Shown: positions 41,527 to 50,282, counted from the first letter of the stretch. The stretch: DNA of 64,000 bases from GCA-002282575 sp964493995 (GCA_964493995.1 CAZBQD010000003.1:21675-85674), one strand, 5' to 3'. Numbers and translations are program-made. The notes: generated by a model from the letters alone, not told the origin.

Positions 41527-42342
41527 ATGGATTCAGTGTATCAACGCGCTTATGAGGCGCTTATGCATGTGGAGGCAAACCAAAAAGCACAAGCTGTGTT
41601 TACGCTTTTAGACGATTGGCGTGAACAGCGTTTGAGTATGGCCTCTACAGCGGTGGTTTCGATTGTACAACCGGGTCGCCCTGATCGCCCCGAATTGGTG
41701 CCGCCGAAATCGCTTAAAGCGAGAGGCCTAGGGACGCATGAAGGTCGGGCAAGCCTACTGCACTCCATTGCCCATATCGAATTTAATGCGGTGAACCTGG
41801 CTCTGGATGCGGTTTACCGTTTCCAGCAAATGCCGCCCGCTTTTATCGATGACTGGCTGAAGGTCGCGGCTGAAGAAGCCTACCATTTTCAATTATTACG
41901 CGAGCAGCTAGCCGGTTATGGTTATGACTATGGCGACTTTCCCGCGCATAATGGCCTGTGGGAAACCACGCACGAAACCGATTTTGATGTGCTGGCACGT
42001 ATGGCACTGGTTCCCCGCACCTTAGAGGCAAGAGGGCTGGACGTCACACCAGATATGATGAAAAAGCTACGAGCGGTGGGTGAAACTCGTGCTGTCGAGG
42101 TGTTGCATATTTTATTACGCGACGAAGTAGGGCATGTTGCGGTTGGTAGTTTTTGGTTTAATTGGCTATGTCAACAGCGCGGCTTAGATCGCTTCGATAC
42201 TTTCAAAATGCTGATTGACAAGCACCTGAAAGGCGGCCTTAAGCCCCCTTTTAACATCGAAGCCCGACGTGAAGCGGGCTTTTCGGAAGTGGAACTATCT
42301 TGGTTGATGAGCTTATCGCCCAAGATGCCGGCCGCAAACTAG
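41527..42342 (+). CDS. DUF455 ferritin-like protein
   Basis: A 271-residue protein of the DUF455 family, a ferritin-like four-helix fold. Candidate metal ligands are the Glu/His positions in HIEFNAVNLALDA, AAEEAYHFQLLREQL and RDEVGHVAVGSFWF, compatible with a di-iron site. It starts immediately after the previous stop, so it is in the greA operon. Function is not established for the family; an oxidase or hydroxylase role is only a guess. Confidence 0.82.
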   Translation: MDSVYQRAYEALMHVEANQKAQAVFTLLDDWREQRLSMASTAVVSIVQPGRPDRPELVPPKSLKARGLGTHEGRASLLHSIAHIEFNAVNLALDAVYRFQQMPPAFIDDWLKVAAEEAYHFQLLREQLAGYGYDYGDFPAHNGLWETTHETDFDVLARMALVPRTLEARGLDVTPDMMKKLRAVGETRAVEVLHILLRDEVGHVAVGSFWFNWLCQQRGLDRFDTFKMLIDKHLKGGLKPPFNIEARREAGFSEVELSWLMSLSPKMPAAN

Positions 42343-42384
42343 AAAAGTCTGATTCAATGGCTAAGCCCAGCATGCAGACCTTAC

Positions 42385-42699
42385 TCAGTTGGCTTCAATA
42401 CCCGATTTAATTTTGAGGGTGTGGCTGAGCAAATGCAGTAATATTTCTTCTGCATCTTGTGACTGATCTGTCTCGATGGATTTGACGCGTGAGCAAACCA
42501 GGTTAATGTGGATGCGTCTCAAGCGAGAGCTGCCATCGTTGAGATGTTCTTCATCTACGCCGCAGATACTAGTGTAGGGAATGATGCTGTTTTCGACGCT
42601 GTCTCTCAATTCATTATGCAAGGAAACATAATGAGGTTTGAACGTAATGCTTAATGAACCACCGCGACCACAGAGTAACGAGTAGGTAGGAAAACTCAT
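42385..42699 (-). CDS. Hypothetical protein, 104 residues
   Basis: A minus-strand frame beginning MSFPTYSLLCGRGGSLSITF with GGAG 11 bases upstream of ATG. The middle is mixed alpha/beta in composition (FKPHYVSLHNELRD, RRIHINLVCSR) and the C terminus is helical and acidic. No signal peptide, membrane segment or known motif; not recognised. It lies downstream of the hpf terminator, convergent with the DUF455 gene, with little room for its own promoter, so expression would depend on read-through. Confidence 0.5.
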   Translation of the reverse strand: MSFPTYSLLCGRGGSLSITFKPHYVSLHNELRDSVENSIIPYTSICGVDEEHLNDGSSRLRRIHINLVCSRVKSIETDQSQDAEEILLHLLSHTLKIKSGIEAN

Positions 42700-42728
42700 G
42701 GGCTTGACTCCGTTACCAGAAAAAAGTT

Positions 42729-42756
42729 GAAAAAATAGCCTCTACCGAGGCTATTT
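42729..42756 (-). terminator. Intrinsic terminator after hpf
   Basis: On the minus strand AAATAGCCTC pairs with GAGGCTATTT around a 4-base loop and is followed by T residues. A ten-base stem; ends the kdsC-lpt-hpf direction. Confidence 0.85.
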
Positions 42757-42771
42757 GTTTGTCATCACTGA

Positions 42772-43065
42772 TTAGTGCGCTTTCAGTTTTTCTTTATACT
42801 TCAGCACTTGGCGATCTAGCTTATCGGTCATAGCATCAATGGCGAGGTACATATCAGCATCTTGTGCTTCGGCATGAAAATCATGTCCAGAAGCATGCAA
42901 GTTAGCACTGGCTTTTTGTACTTTATTATCCACTTCTAAGGTCACATGAATGCTAATTGCCTGATCGAAATGACGTTTAATGCGAGCCAGTTTGTCGTCA
43001 CAATGACCGCGAAGACCTTCGGTGACATCGACGTGGTGTCCAGTAATATTTACTTGCATAGTCAT
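42772..43065 (-). CDS. hpf: Ribosome hibernation promoting factor (short HPF)
   Basis: A 97-residue protein that binds the 30S decoding region in stationary phase and favours 100S dimers. The family pattern MQVNITGHHVDVTEGLRGHCDDKL is followed by the AEAQDADMYLAIDAMTDKLDRQVLKYKEKL helix. AAGGAGAAA precedes ATG. In related genomes rpoN lies between lptB and hpf; here there are only 154 bases and no such gene. Confidence 0.93.
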   Translation of the reverse strand: MTMQVNITGHHVDVTEGLRGHCDDKLARIKRHFDQAISIHVTLEVDNKVQKASANLHASGHDFHAEAQDADMYLAIDAMTDKLDRQVLKYKEKLKAH

Positions 43066-43219
43066 TTTCTCCTTGTTATTTGACGCTCTTTCATCCGACT
43101 CGTTCGGGCCTCACTCTGGAGTGCCGAAAGCGAGAGTGGGTGAAATGGGGGACAGTTTTTCGCACTGTCAGTTTGATTTAATCACGCTGTGAAGTGTTTG
43201 TCTAGTGGGCGCGTCATAT

Positions 43220-43978
43220 TTATTCGTTCATTAATCCGGAGCCGTAGTTTTCGCCCAGGTATGCATCAATCACTTTTGAGTTAGTTAATAACTCGTTAGG
43301 GGTTCCCTGCGCTAGGATGTGTCCTTGCGATAAAATATAGGCACGATCAACCACCGCTAGGGTTTCGCGCACGTTATGGTCGGTAATCAGAATACCAATA
43401 CCACTCTGTTGGAGTTGACGAATGATGCTTTGAATATCGGCCACTGCGATGGGGTCAACGCCGGCAAAAGGCTCATCGAGCAATAAGAAGTGAGGGTTGA
43501 TGGCCAGCGCACGTGCAATTTCCACACGACGGCGTTCGCCACCGGATAGGGCTTGTCCTAGGCTATCTCGGATATGGGTAATGGCCAGCGCTTCTAATAG
43601 CGTTTCCAGTCGATCCTGACGTTGAGCGCTATCTAATTCCGGTTGCATTTCCAAAATCGCCATGATGTTATCACTTACCGATAGCCGTCTAAAAATAGAA
43701 GCTTCTTGCGGTAAATAGCCAATGCCTTTTTTAGCACGTTGATGCATGGGCATGAGCGTAATGTCTTCATCGTCCAGTAAAATACGTCCAGCGTCACTGT
43801 TAACTAATCCGGTCATCATGTAGAAGGTGGTGGTTTTACCAGCGCCATTAGGGCCAAGCAAACCAATGACTTCGCCACTGCGTACCGAAAAGCTAACGTC
43901 TTCAACCACACTGCGCTTTTTGTAGCGTTTGGCTAATTGTTGGGCGCTAAAATGATGCTCTCGCACGACATCGGACAT
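43220..43978 (-). CDS. lptB: LPS export ABC transporter ATPase LptB
   Basis: A 252-residue cytoplasmic ATPase powering LPS extraction by LptFG. Walker A LLGPNGAGKTTTFYM, signature LSGGERRRVEIARALA, Walker B FLLLDEPFAGVDPIA and the H-loop TDHNVRET are intact. It is 11 bases downstream of lptA. Confidence 0.97.
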   Translation of the reverse strand: MSDVVREHHFSAQQLAKRYKKRSVVEDVSFSVRSGEVIGLLGPNGAGKTTTFYMMTGLVNSDAGRILLDDEDITLMPMHQRAKKGIGYLPQEASIFRRLSVSDNIMAILEMQPELDSAQRQDRLETLLEALAITHIRDSLGQALSGGERRRVEIARALAINPHFLLLDEPFAGVDPIAVADIQSIIRQLQQSGIGILITDHNVRETLAVVDRAYILSQGHILAQGTPNELLTNSKVIDAYLGENYGSGLMNE

Positions 43979-43989
43979 AAACCAGCCTC

Positions 43990-44589
43990 TTAATTTTCAG
44001 GTTGAATGGTCATTTTGACGCGACCGCTCTGTTTGCCGCCAAAGGCTTCAAAGGTTTCATCTTTATTATAGATAACGATTTTATCTGCATTGATTTTATT
44101 GCCATTATCCATGACGATATATGCATTTTCGGTTAAGGTGACAGTGTCTTTATCCTGTTGGAAAACGATGTTTTTGGCCTCACCATTAACCCATTGCTGT
44201 TTTTTGGGCAAGTAGTCTTTGAATTTGGCAGGCGTGCCAGACATGGTTGCTTGTTGTAATTTATCACCCGGATGAATGATTTTTAAGCTATTGCCTTGCA
44301 GCGTCAGTTTATTGCGTTCTAGCACGACATTGCCACGATACTCACTTTGACCGCCTTTGGTTTGACTAATCAGCTGATCGGCGCTGATATCCACGGGATA
44401 GTTTTTGCTGTCAGCCGTTTCGGTTTTCGCTTTAGTTGTTTTGGCTGGTGCTGTGGTTGTGGCCGTTACTTTCTCTTCTGGCTTAGGGTTGGCATGAGCC
44501 AGTTGAGCGCCCAGCAGTATACAACTGCCCAGCCATAAACTGAGAATCGACTTATTGCCATTGTGTTTTAACGTGTTGAGTAAACTCAT
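43990..44589 (-). CDS. lptA: LPS transport periplasmic protein LptA
   Basis: A 199-residue periplasmic bridge protein of the Lpt machine. ATG 44589 is chosen over ATG 44604 because it has AAGGA 5 bases upstream and a compact signal peptide ending near QLAHA; both lie inside the end of lptC (overlap of 38 or 53 bases). The OstA/LptA repeat region runs from YPVDISADQLISQTKGG to the end (VVLERNKLTLQGNSLKI, KIVIYNKDETFEAFGG). A Thr/Lys/Ala linker follows the signal peptide. Confidence 0.92.
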   Translation of the reverse strand: MSLLNTLKHNGNKSILSLWLGSCILLGAQLAHANPKPEEKVTATTTAPAKTTKAKTETADSKNYPVDISADQLISQTKGGQSEYRGNVVLERNKLTLQGNSLKIIHPGDKLQQATMSGTPAKFKDYLPKKQQWVNGEAKNIVFQQDKDTVTLTENAYIVMDNGNKINADKIVIYNKDETFEAFGGKQSGRVKMTIQPEN

Positions 44590-45085
44590 ACCATCCTTCT
44601 TCATAATTGCCGACTAAACTGTCGGCTTCAATCTGTTGTTTTTCATCGACCATGCGAATCGCACCAGGGCTGTTGAGTTGGTGCGTTTTCAAGCCAATAA
44701 TCAGTTGGTCGCTGTAAAAGCGTCGTGGCAGTTTATGTTCGGCGCTTTGTTGCAGTACAACTTGATCCATTAGGTTCATTTCTAACTGGGTTAAGCTGGC
44801 GCTGTTGCTGTTGCCCTTGAGGGATTGTTCTCCGGTGTGACCAGTCAATTCAAAGGGCGTAAAGGTGGTTAGATTGCTTTTTTCATCAAAATTGAGTGAC
44901 TGACTCACCACCCGGTAGCGTTTTTCGGGCTCTGAACGATGCACAATCAGGCTAACGGTTTGTTTCATGTCGATAGCCAGATGATTGTGTTCCGTCGCCA
45001 CATAACTCGTATCTTGACGCAAAGGCAAATAGGTGAAGGTAATGACTGACAGCACCATGATGACGACAAAGGTTTTTAACCACAT
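44552..45085 (-). CDS. lptC: LPS export system protein LptC
   Basis: A 177-residue bitopic membrane protein linking LptBFG to LptA. One N-terminal transmembrane segment (about 3-22) precedes a periplasmic OstA-like fold; LTQLEMNLMDQVVLQQSAEHKLPRRF and the tail KQQIEADSLVGNYEEGWYEF resemble the family. Sequence conservation in LptC is low, so much of the assignment rests on position between kdsC and lptA. Confidence 0.88.
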   Translation of the reverse strand: MWLKTFVVIMVLSVITFTYLPLRQDTSYVATEHNHLAIDMKQTVSLIVHRSEPEKRYRVVSQSLNFDEKSNLTTFTPFELTGHTGEQSLKGNSNSASLTQLEMNLMDQVVLQQSAEHKLPRRFYSDQLIIGLKTHQLNSPGAIRMVDEKQQIEADSLVGNYEEGWYEFTQHVKTQWQ

Positions 45086-45101
45086 CTTACGAGCGTCACG
45101 C

Positions 45102-45638
45102 TTAACGAAAATGAGGGGCTAGTTGAGCGTCGAGTTTGCCTTGCGCGGCCAAAATCAGTTCACATAGCTCGCGGGCTGCACCTTCACCACCTTTATGTTC
45201 AGTAATGAAATGTGCATACTGTTTGCTGATGGGCTGGGCGTTTGCCACCGATACCGCTAAGCCACAACGACGCATAACGGGAAGGTCGAGACAATCATCA
45301 CCCATGTAGCAGACTTGCTCGGCTGTTAATTCCAGTCGCGTTAACAGTGTTTCAAAAGCGACCAGTTTGTCACGTGCTCCCTGAAATACATGCTCAATAC
45401 CCAGGTCATCCATGCGTTTACGCACTAAATCCGATTGACGAGCCGTGATAATGGCAACTGGGATGCCGCTAGCTTGAAGCATTTTCATGCCGTGTCCATC
45501 GTGGACATGAAATGCCTTGAATTCGTTGCCGTAGTTGTCATAGTAAAGACGCCCATCCGTCAAAACACCATCCACGTCAAAAATCACGCAGCGAATCTGT
45601 TGAAGACGTTGTTCAATGTCTGGGTGGTTAGAAATCAT
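45102..45638 (-). CDS. kdsC: 3-deoxy-D-manno-octulosonate 8-phosphate phosphatase
   Basis: A 178-residue HAD-superfamily phosphatase producing KDO for LPS. HAD motif I is FDVDGVLTDGRLYYDNYG, motif II is AIITARQS, the Lys motif is near ARDKLVAFETLL, and the metal-binding loop is YMGDDCLDLPVM. Usual length for the tetrameric KdsC. It heads the lptC-lptA-lptB run; kdsD is not adjacent in this window. Confidence 0.95.
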   Translation of the reverse strand: MISNHPDIEQRLQQIRCVIFDVDGVLTDGRLYYDNYGNEFKAFHVHDGHGMKMLQASGIPVAIITARQSDLVRKRMDDLGIEHVFQGARDKLVAFETLLTRLELTAEQVCYMGDDCLDLPVMRRCGLAVSVANAQPISKQYAHFITEHKGGEGAARELCELILAAQGKLDAQLAPHFR

Positions 45639-45860
45639 GTCTGGCTCTTGTTAAGATTGCGAATTTGACCATGATAGAAGAAAAAGGACGATTTGAGAAC
45701 AATCCTGAAAAAGAAATTGACGGCTTTTGTGCATAAGTTGCTTTTATAGGCTAAAATTAACCGTTTAATTATTTATTTGCTTTTAATCAATCTGCGACCA
45801 AACCGATTGCTGGGTTTGAGTGTCGGTTGGCCGGTATTGAAGGAAGTGGTGCAATCATCC

Positions 45861-46400
45861 ATGAGTAAACAAGCGCGTTGGGTCGGAGTGGCCTGTGTGG
45901 ATTGGGATAATCCGACTTTGGTGGCTTCCGCTTTTTATCCTGACGATGTTCCCCAGGATTGGTATCTGACTTATTATGCCAACTATATCATGGCCTGTGT
46001 GCTGTCACCGGCGAAGTGGCGGTCGGCTAGCATGGAACAGATTCAGGATTGGTTAGAGCAGACACAAGATAATTTTTGGTTTTATTTACTGTGCGAAACG
46101 CCTGAACAGGTTGAGATGGCTCAAAGCCGAGCGGCGGCCTTTGGTCAAAAGTTTGCCGGTTTGGTGTTGTCTGCTGCCTTGTCAAAAGAAGCTGTGAGTT
46201 CCGAATTGCCGATGCTGAATAGAGGGCAAGAAGTGTTTGATTACGATTATGCCGATCTGCGTCAAGCTAAAGCTCAGCTAATTGCTTGGTTATCGAGTGA
46301 GTCTGCCCAAGATCATGCGTTGGTGTTGATGTCGGCTGGTTGCGCCGCTGAAGCCCATAATGTTCAAACTCTATTAGATTTGTTAGGGGGCACGCATTGA
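45861..46400 (+). CDS. Uncharacterised protein upstream of the Mla operon
   Basis: A protein of 179 residues from ATG 45861; in-frame upstream codons (GTG 45846/45849, TTG 45777) would lengthen it, and no start has an ideal ribosome site. It begins MSKQARWVGVACVDWDNP, followed by SAFYPDDVPQDWYLTYYANY, a pattern that vaguely recalls the opening of DUF72 proteins, but no family assignment is safe. It is Trp/Tyr-rich in the first half. Its stop overlaps the TTG start of mlaF, so it is translationally coupled with the phospholipid transporter. Confidence 0.65.
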   Translation: MSKQARWVGVACVDWDNPTLVASAFYPDDVPQDWYLTYYANYIMACVLSPAKWRSASMEQIQDWLEQTQDNFWFYLLCETPEQVEMAQSRAAAFGQKFAGLVLSAALSKEAVSSELPMLNRGQEVFDYDYADLRQAKAQLIAWLSSESAQDHALVLMSAGCAAEAHNVQTLLDLLGGTH

Positions 46401-47200
46401 GCGAGACAATCATACAAATTGAAGGGATGAGCTTTGAGCGTGGACCACGTCGTATTTTTGATGAGTTGACCTTATCCATTCCGCGTGGCAAGGTGACGGC
46501 GGTGATGGGGCCTTCGGGTACGGGTAAAACGACGTTACTCAAGCTGATTTCGGGACAGTTAACGCCCAGTCAGGGTCGTGTGTTGGTTGACGGTTTGAAT
46601 GTGCATCAACTGGCGCGTCAGGACTTATTCAGCTTGCGTCAACGTATGGGCATGTTGTTTCAAAGTGGCGCCTTGCTAACGGATCTGTCGGTGTTTGAAA
46701 ATATTGCCCTACCATTGAGAGAGCATACGCAATTGTGCGAATCGGCGATTCGTTCTTTGGTATTAATGAAGTTAGAAGCGGTGGGTTTGCGCGGAGCGAG
46801 TGAGCTTAGGCCGGCTGAATTGTCGGGCGGCATGAGTCGTCGTGTGGCCTTGGCTAGAGCGGTGGCATTGGACCCGCAAATGATTTTTTATGATGAGCCT
46901 TTTGCCGGTCAAGACCCCATTGGCATGGGAGTGTTAGTAAGATTGATTCGCACCCTGAACGATGCTATGGGCTTAACCAGTGTGGTCGTGACGCACGATG
47001 TGGATGAGGTTTTGTCGATTGCCGACTATGCCGTAGTGTTATCGGGCGGTAAGGTCATCATAGCCGGTAGTGTCGATGAGTTGCGTGCATCGCAGAATGC
47101 CTGGGTTCATCAGTTTATTCATGGTGAAGCGGATGGTCCGGTTGCTTTTCACTATCCCGCTATGGATTACCAGCAACAATTATTAGGCAAGGTGTCATGA
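46397..47200 (+). CDS. mlaF: Phospholipid transporter ATPase MlaF
   Basis: A 267-residue ABC ATPase driving phospholipid movement between the membranes through MlaE. Walker A MGPSGTGKTTLLKL, Q-loop GMLFQSGALLTDLSVFEN, signature LSGGMSRRVALARAV and Walker B MIFYDEPFAGQDPI are intact. It starts at TTG 46397 with AGGGGG upstream, overlapping the previous stop. Its C-terminal tail is the MlaF extension seen in the family. Confidence 0.95.
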   Translation: MSETIIQIEGMSFERGPRRIFDELTLSIPRGKVTAVMGPSGTGKTTLLKLISGQLTPSQGRVLVDGLNVHQLARQDLFSLRQRMGMLFQSGALLTDLSVFENIALPLREHTQLCESAIRSLVLMKLEAVGLRGASELRPAELSGGMSRRVALARAVALDPQMIFYDEPFAGQDPIGMGVLVRLIRTLNDAMGLTSVVVTHDVDEVLSIADYAVVLSGGKVIIAGSVDELRASQNAWVHQFIHGEADGPVAFHYPAMDYQQQLLGKVS

Positions 47201-47973
47201 AAGAACGAATAGAAGCGCTTGGCGCTCAGTTTATGGCCCTAACCAGTAGTTTTGCACAGGGATTTGCCTTCAGTGTTCAATTGCTGTTGGCTGTACCCAG
47301 TGCATTGTTGCGTGTGGGTGAATGGATGCGTCAGCTTTACTTTGCTGGTGTGCTGTCGCTGCTCATTGTCATGGTTGCGGGTTTTTTCGTTGGCATGGTG
47401 CTGGCGTTGCAAGGGTATAATATCCTGGTGTCGTTTAATGCCACAGAAATTGTTGGGCAAATGGTGGCGCTGAGTTTGTTGCGAGAACTGGGGCCGGTGG
47501 TGGCAGCCTTACTCTTTGCCGGTCGGGCGGGTTCGGCTTTAACGGCCGAGCTGGGTTTGATGAAATCGACCGAACAATTATCGGCGTTAGAAATGATGGG
47601 ATTAGACCCTGTTAAGCGTATTTTTGCACCACGCTTTATTGCGGTAATGTTAGCCTTGCCTATGTTAGCGATGTTATTCAGTGTGATGGGTATTTTAGGT
47701 GGCTACTTGGTCGCAGTGCCGGGATTAAGTGTCGATGATGGTGCTTTCTGGGCGCAAATACAGGCGTCGGTTGATTGGCAGGACGACGTGATGAATAGCG
47801 TCATTAAGTCGTTGGTTTTTGCGATGACGATTGCTTTGGTGGCGTTATTTCAAGGTATTCAAGCCATGCCGACGGCAGAAGGTGTGAGTCGAGCAACCAC
47901 CAAAACGGTGGTTCATAGTTCGTTGTTGGTGTTAGGGTTAGACTTTGTGCTAACCGCTTTAATGTTCAATTAA
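47197..47973 (+). CDS. mlaE: Phospholipid transporter permease MlaE
   Basis: A 258-residue inner-membrane permease with five or six hydrophobic segments. The MlaE family signatures ALLFAGRAGSALTAELGLMKSTEQLSALEMMGLDP and MGILGGYL are present. A 4-base overlap with mlaF (ATGA) indicates coupling. Confidence 0.95.
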   Translation: MKERIEALGAQFMALTSSFAQGFAFSVQLLLAVPSALLRVGEWMRQLYFAGVLSLLIVMVAGFFVGMVLALQGYNILVSFNATEIVGQMVALSLLRELGPVVAALLFAGRAGSALTAELGLMKSTEQLSALEMMGLDPVKRIFAPRFIAVMLALPMLAMLFSVMGILGGYLVAVPGLSVDDGAFWAQIQASVDWQDDVMNSVIKSLVFAMTIALVALFQGIQAMPTAEGVSRATTKTVVHSSLLVLGLDFVLTALMFN

Positions 47974-47986
47974 GGAAGAGTCTGCG

Positions 47987-48457
47987 ATGCAAGCGACAAA
48001 GAAAATGGAATTTTGGGTTGGCTTGATGGTGCTGTTGACTATCATCGCGACCTTATTTATGGCCTTGAAAGTGAGCAATTTTGGACAAATGGCGGGGCTG
48101 CAAGAGCGTGACAGCTACCGAGTGATGGCACAATTTTCCGATATTGGTGGACTGAAACCGCGTGCTAAGGTTTCTATGGGTGGCGTGGTGATTGGTCGTG
48201 TGCATCATATTGAGCTGGATAGCAAAACCTTCAAAGCGGTAGTACACATGGACATGGACAGCCGTTTTGCACAGATTCCACTGGACTCTTCAGCCAGCAT
48301 CTTAACGTCTGGTTTATTGGGAGATCAATACATCGGTATTGAACCCGGTGGTGAAGAAGAAAACCTGAAAGAAGGTAGTGTGATTACCTTTACCCAGCCA
48401 GCGATGGTGTTGGAGAAGTTGATTGGTCAGTTTTTAGTCAAACTTTCTGAAAAATAA
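47987..48457 (+). CDS. mlaD: MCE-domain substrate-binding protein MlaD
   Basis: A 156-residue protein with an N-terminal anchor helix (about 8-28) and one MCE domain (FSDIGGLKPRAKVSMGGVVIGRVHHIEL...) forming the hexameric ring around MlaE. Length and LTSGLLGDQYIGIEPGG block fit MlaD. Confidence 0.95.
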   Translation: MQATKKMEFWVGLMVLLTIIATLFMALKVSNFGQMAGLQERDSYRVMAQFSDIGGLKPRAKVSMGGVVIGRVHHIELDSKTFKAVVHMDMDSRFAQIPLDSSASILTSGLLGDQYIGIEPGGEEENLKEGSVITFTQPAMVLEKLIGQFLVKLSEK

Positions 48458-48467
48458 GGTGAGATGA

Positions 48468-49082
48468 ATGATGAATAAGTTTTTGACGACGCTAGCACTC
48501 CTATTGAGTCTGTCGTGGATGTCGGTAACAGCAGCTAGCATTGCAGAGCAAGACCCAGTGTTGCAAGCGAAAAAAGTGGCTGACCAGCTCATTTCGCGTA
48601 TCGAAGTAGAGCGTAAACAATTGGAAACAGACAATGCCCGCGTTAATCAGTTGGCCAATGAGTTGGTTTTTCCTTATGTTGATGTCAGTAAAATGGCGCG
48701 ATTCGTTATGGGAGCGACTTGGCGCAGCGCAACGGCAGAACAACAACAAAACTTTATTGAGCTGTTTAAGAAGATTTTGCTGAATAGCTATGCCAGAAGT
48801 TTCATTAAGTTGCAAATTGATCGTGTCGATTTTGCTGCCAGCCGTCCCGGTGCGAGTGGTAAAGATGTGGAAATTCCGGCCACGGTATATGAAAAATCGG
48901 GCAATGCTGTTCCGGTTATCTTCCGCTTATTTCCTGCAGCCGATACCTGGAAAATTTATGACGTTGAAATTCAAGGCGTGAGCCTACTGCTGAATTACCG
49001 CAGCGTCTATGCCAACGATATTGATCAAAAAGGCTTGCCAGCGGTGTTAGAGCAAATGCGAGTGCAGGCCAATGCCCTCTAA
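48468..49082 (+). CDS. mlaC: Periplasmic phospholipid-binding protein MlaC
   Basis: A 204-residue protein with a signal peptide (cleavage near SVTAAS) and the MlaC/Ttg2D fold: YVDVSKMARFVMGATWRSATAEQQ, FKKILLNSYARSF and a WKIYDVEIQGVSLLLNYRS block. It ferries lipids between the outer-membrane MlaA complex and MlaFEDB. ATG 48468 (then 48471) follows AAGGTGAG. Confidence 0.94.
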   Translation: MMNKFLTTLALLLSLSWMSVTAASIAEQDPVLQAKKVADQLISRIEVERKQLETDNARVNQLANELVFPYVDVSKMARFVMGATWRSATAEQQQNFIELFKKILLNSYARSFIKLQIDRVDFAASRPGASGKDVEIPATVYEKSGNAVPVIFRLFPAADTWKIYDVEIQGVSLLLNYRSVYANDIDQKGLPAVLEQMRVQANAL

Positions 49083-49368
49083 ATCAGCATGGCAACAACA
49101 AGGCGATACCCTCATTTTTACAGGGGAGTGGAATCACCTTGCGGTCAGTCAACATTGGCATGCCTTGCAAACACGAGCTTGCTCTCGGGTGGATGTTGCG
49201 GCTGTTTCGGTTTTAGACAGTTCGTTTTTAACCCTATTGTTGACTTTGCCAGCACAAGCTCAGCCTGTGTTCATTCAAGGTGCTTCTCGGGCCATGTTGT
49301 CGTTAATTGAGCTGTATAACTTAGGGGCTTTTTTTCAAATCGATCCGAATACTAAGGCGGTATCATGA
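49072..49368 (+). CDS. mlaB: STAS-domain protein MlaB
   Basis: A 98-residue single STAS domain that binds and activates MlaF. The conserved loop reads AVSVLDSSFLTLLLTL, with Ser where a functional Ser/Thr is found in other members. It overlaps mlaC by 11 bases and the next gene by 4. Confidence 0.85.
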   Translation: MPSKSAWQQQGDTLIFTGEWNHLAVSQHWHALQTRACSRVDVAAVSVLDSSFLTLLLTLPAQAQPVFIQGASRAMLSLIELYNLGAFFQIDPNTKAVS

Positions 49369-50282
49369 AAGCGGCAGCGATTCACATTGAGCAAGTGAGC
49401 AAATCTTATCGTGGCACTAGCGCTTTAGAGTCAGTGAGTTTGACCATTCCTCAAGGCAGTTTTTTTGCGCTACTTGGACCCAATGGCGCCGGAAAATCCA
49501 CGCTGATTAGTATTATTGCGGGCTTGGTTAAAGCCGATGCGGGTCGCGTTAGTATTATGGGGCACGATGTCGTCAATGACTATGCGCAAGCCCGACGTGC
49601 CATTGGTTTGGTGCCTCAAGAGTTGATTGATGAGCCTTTTTTCTCCATTCAGGATTTATTGCGCATTCAGGCCGGATATTTTGGTTTTGGATCAGAGCAA
49701 TGGCCTTGGATTGATGAATTGCTGACTAATTTAGGACTGTGGGATAAGCGCAAGGAAACCATGCCCAGTCTGTCGGGCGGCATGAAGCGTCGCGTGCTCA
49801 TTGCACTGGCTTTAGTGCACAAACCTAAGGTGTTGGTGTTAGATGAGCCCACGGCGGGCGTGGATATCGAGCTGCGCTTGGGATTGTGGACCTTTATCCG
49901 TCAGTTGCATGGGCAGGGCATGACCATCATCCTGACTACGCATTACTTAGAAGAAGCTGAACAACTGTGCGAACAGATTGCGATTTTACGCGAAGGGCAG
50001 TTATTGGCTTTGTCATCAACACAGGATTTGCTCAACTCTCATCCGTGGGAGTATATTGAGGTGAGTTTGCAGGGCGAAGCGAGTAGCTTGCCAGAACACT
50101 TACAGCCCAGTGTGCACCGTCAACAAGGCAATAAATGGGTGTTGCGCTTACCGCGTGGCCAGGTACGTACTGAGTTGGTGGCAGAGCTACAACGGGCGGG
50201 TTGTTTACTCAGTGAGATGCGTTCGATTGAAGCCAGCTTGGAAGATGTTTTTCGTGCTATGACCAGTAAGGATTTGTCATGA
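49365..50282 (+). CDS. ABC exporter ATP-binding protein (YadG/DrrA-like)
   Basis: A 305-residue ATPase with Walker A LLGPNGAGKSTLISI, signature LSGGMKRRVLIALALV, Walker B VLVLDEPTAGVDIEL and switch His in TTHYLEEAEQ. The C-terminal 80 residues form the extra domain of DrrA/YadG-type exporters. It overlaps mlaB and the permease gene, so it belongs to the same transcript as Mla. Substrate unknown. Confidence 0.9.
   Translation: MKAAAIHIEQVSKSYRGTSALESVSLTIPQGSFFALLGPNGAGKSTLISIIAGLVKADAGRVSIMGHDVVNDYAQARRAIGLVPQELIDEPFFSIQDLLRIQAGYFGFGSEQWPWIDELLTNLGLWDKRKETMPSLSGGMKRRVLIALALVHKPKVLVLDEPTAGVDIELRLGLWTFIRQLHGQGMTIILTTHYLEEAEQLCEQIAILREGQLLALSSTQDLLNSHPWEYIEVSLQGEASSLPEHLQPSVHRQQGNKWVLRLPRGQVRTELVAELQRAGCLLSEMRSIEASLEDVFRAMTSKDLS

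Noticed and set aside
45752..45757. TAAAAT as a promoter for the Mla operon
   Set aside because: The best upstream partner (TTGTGC) would need a 19-base spacer, so the call is too weak to list.
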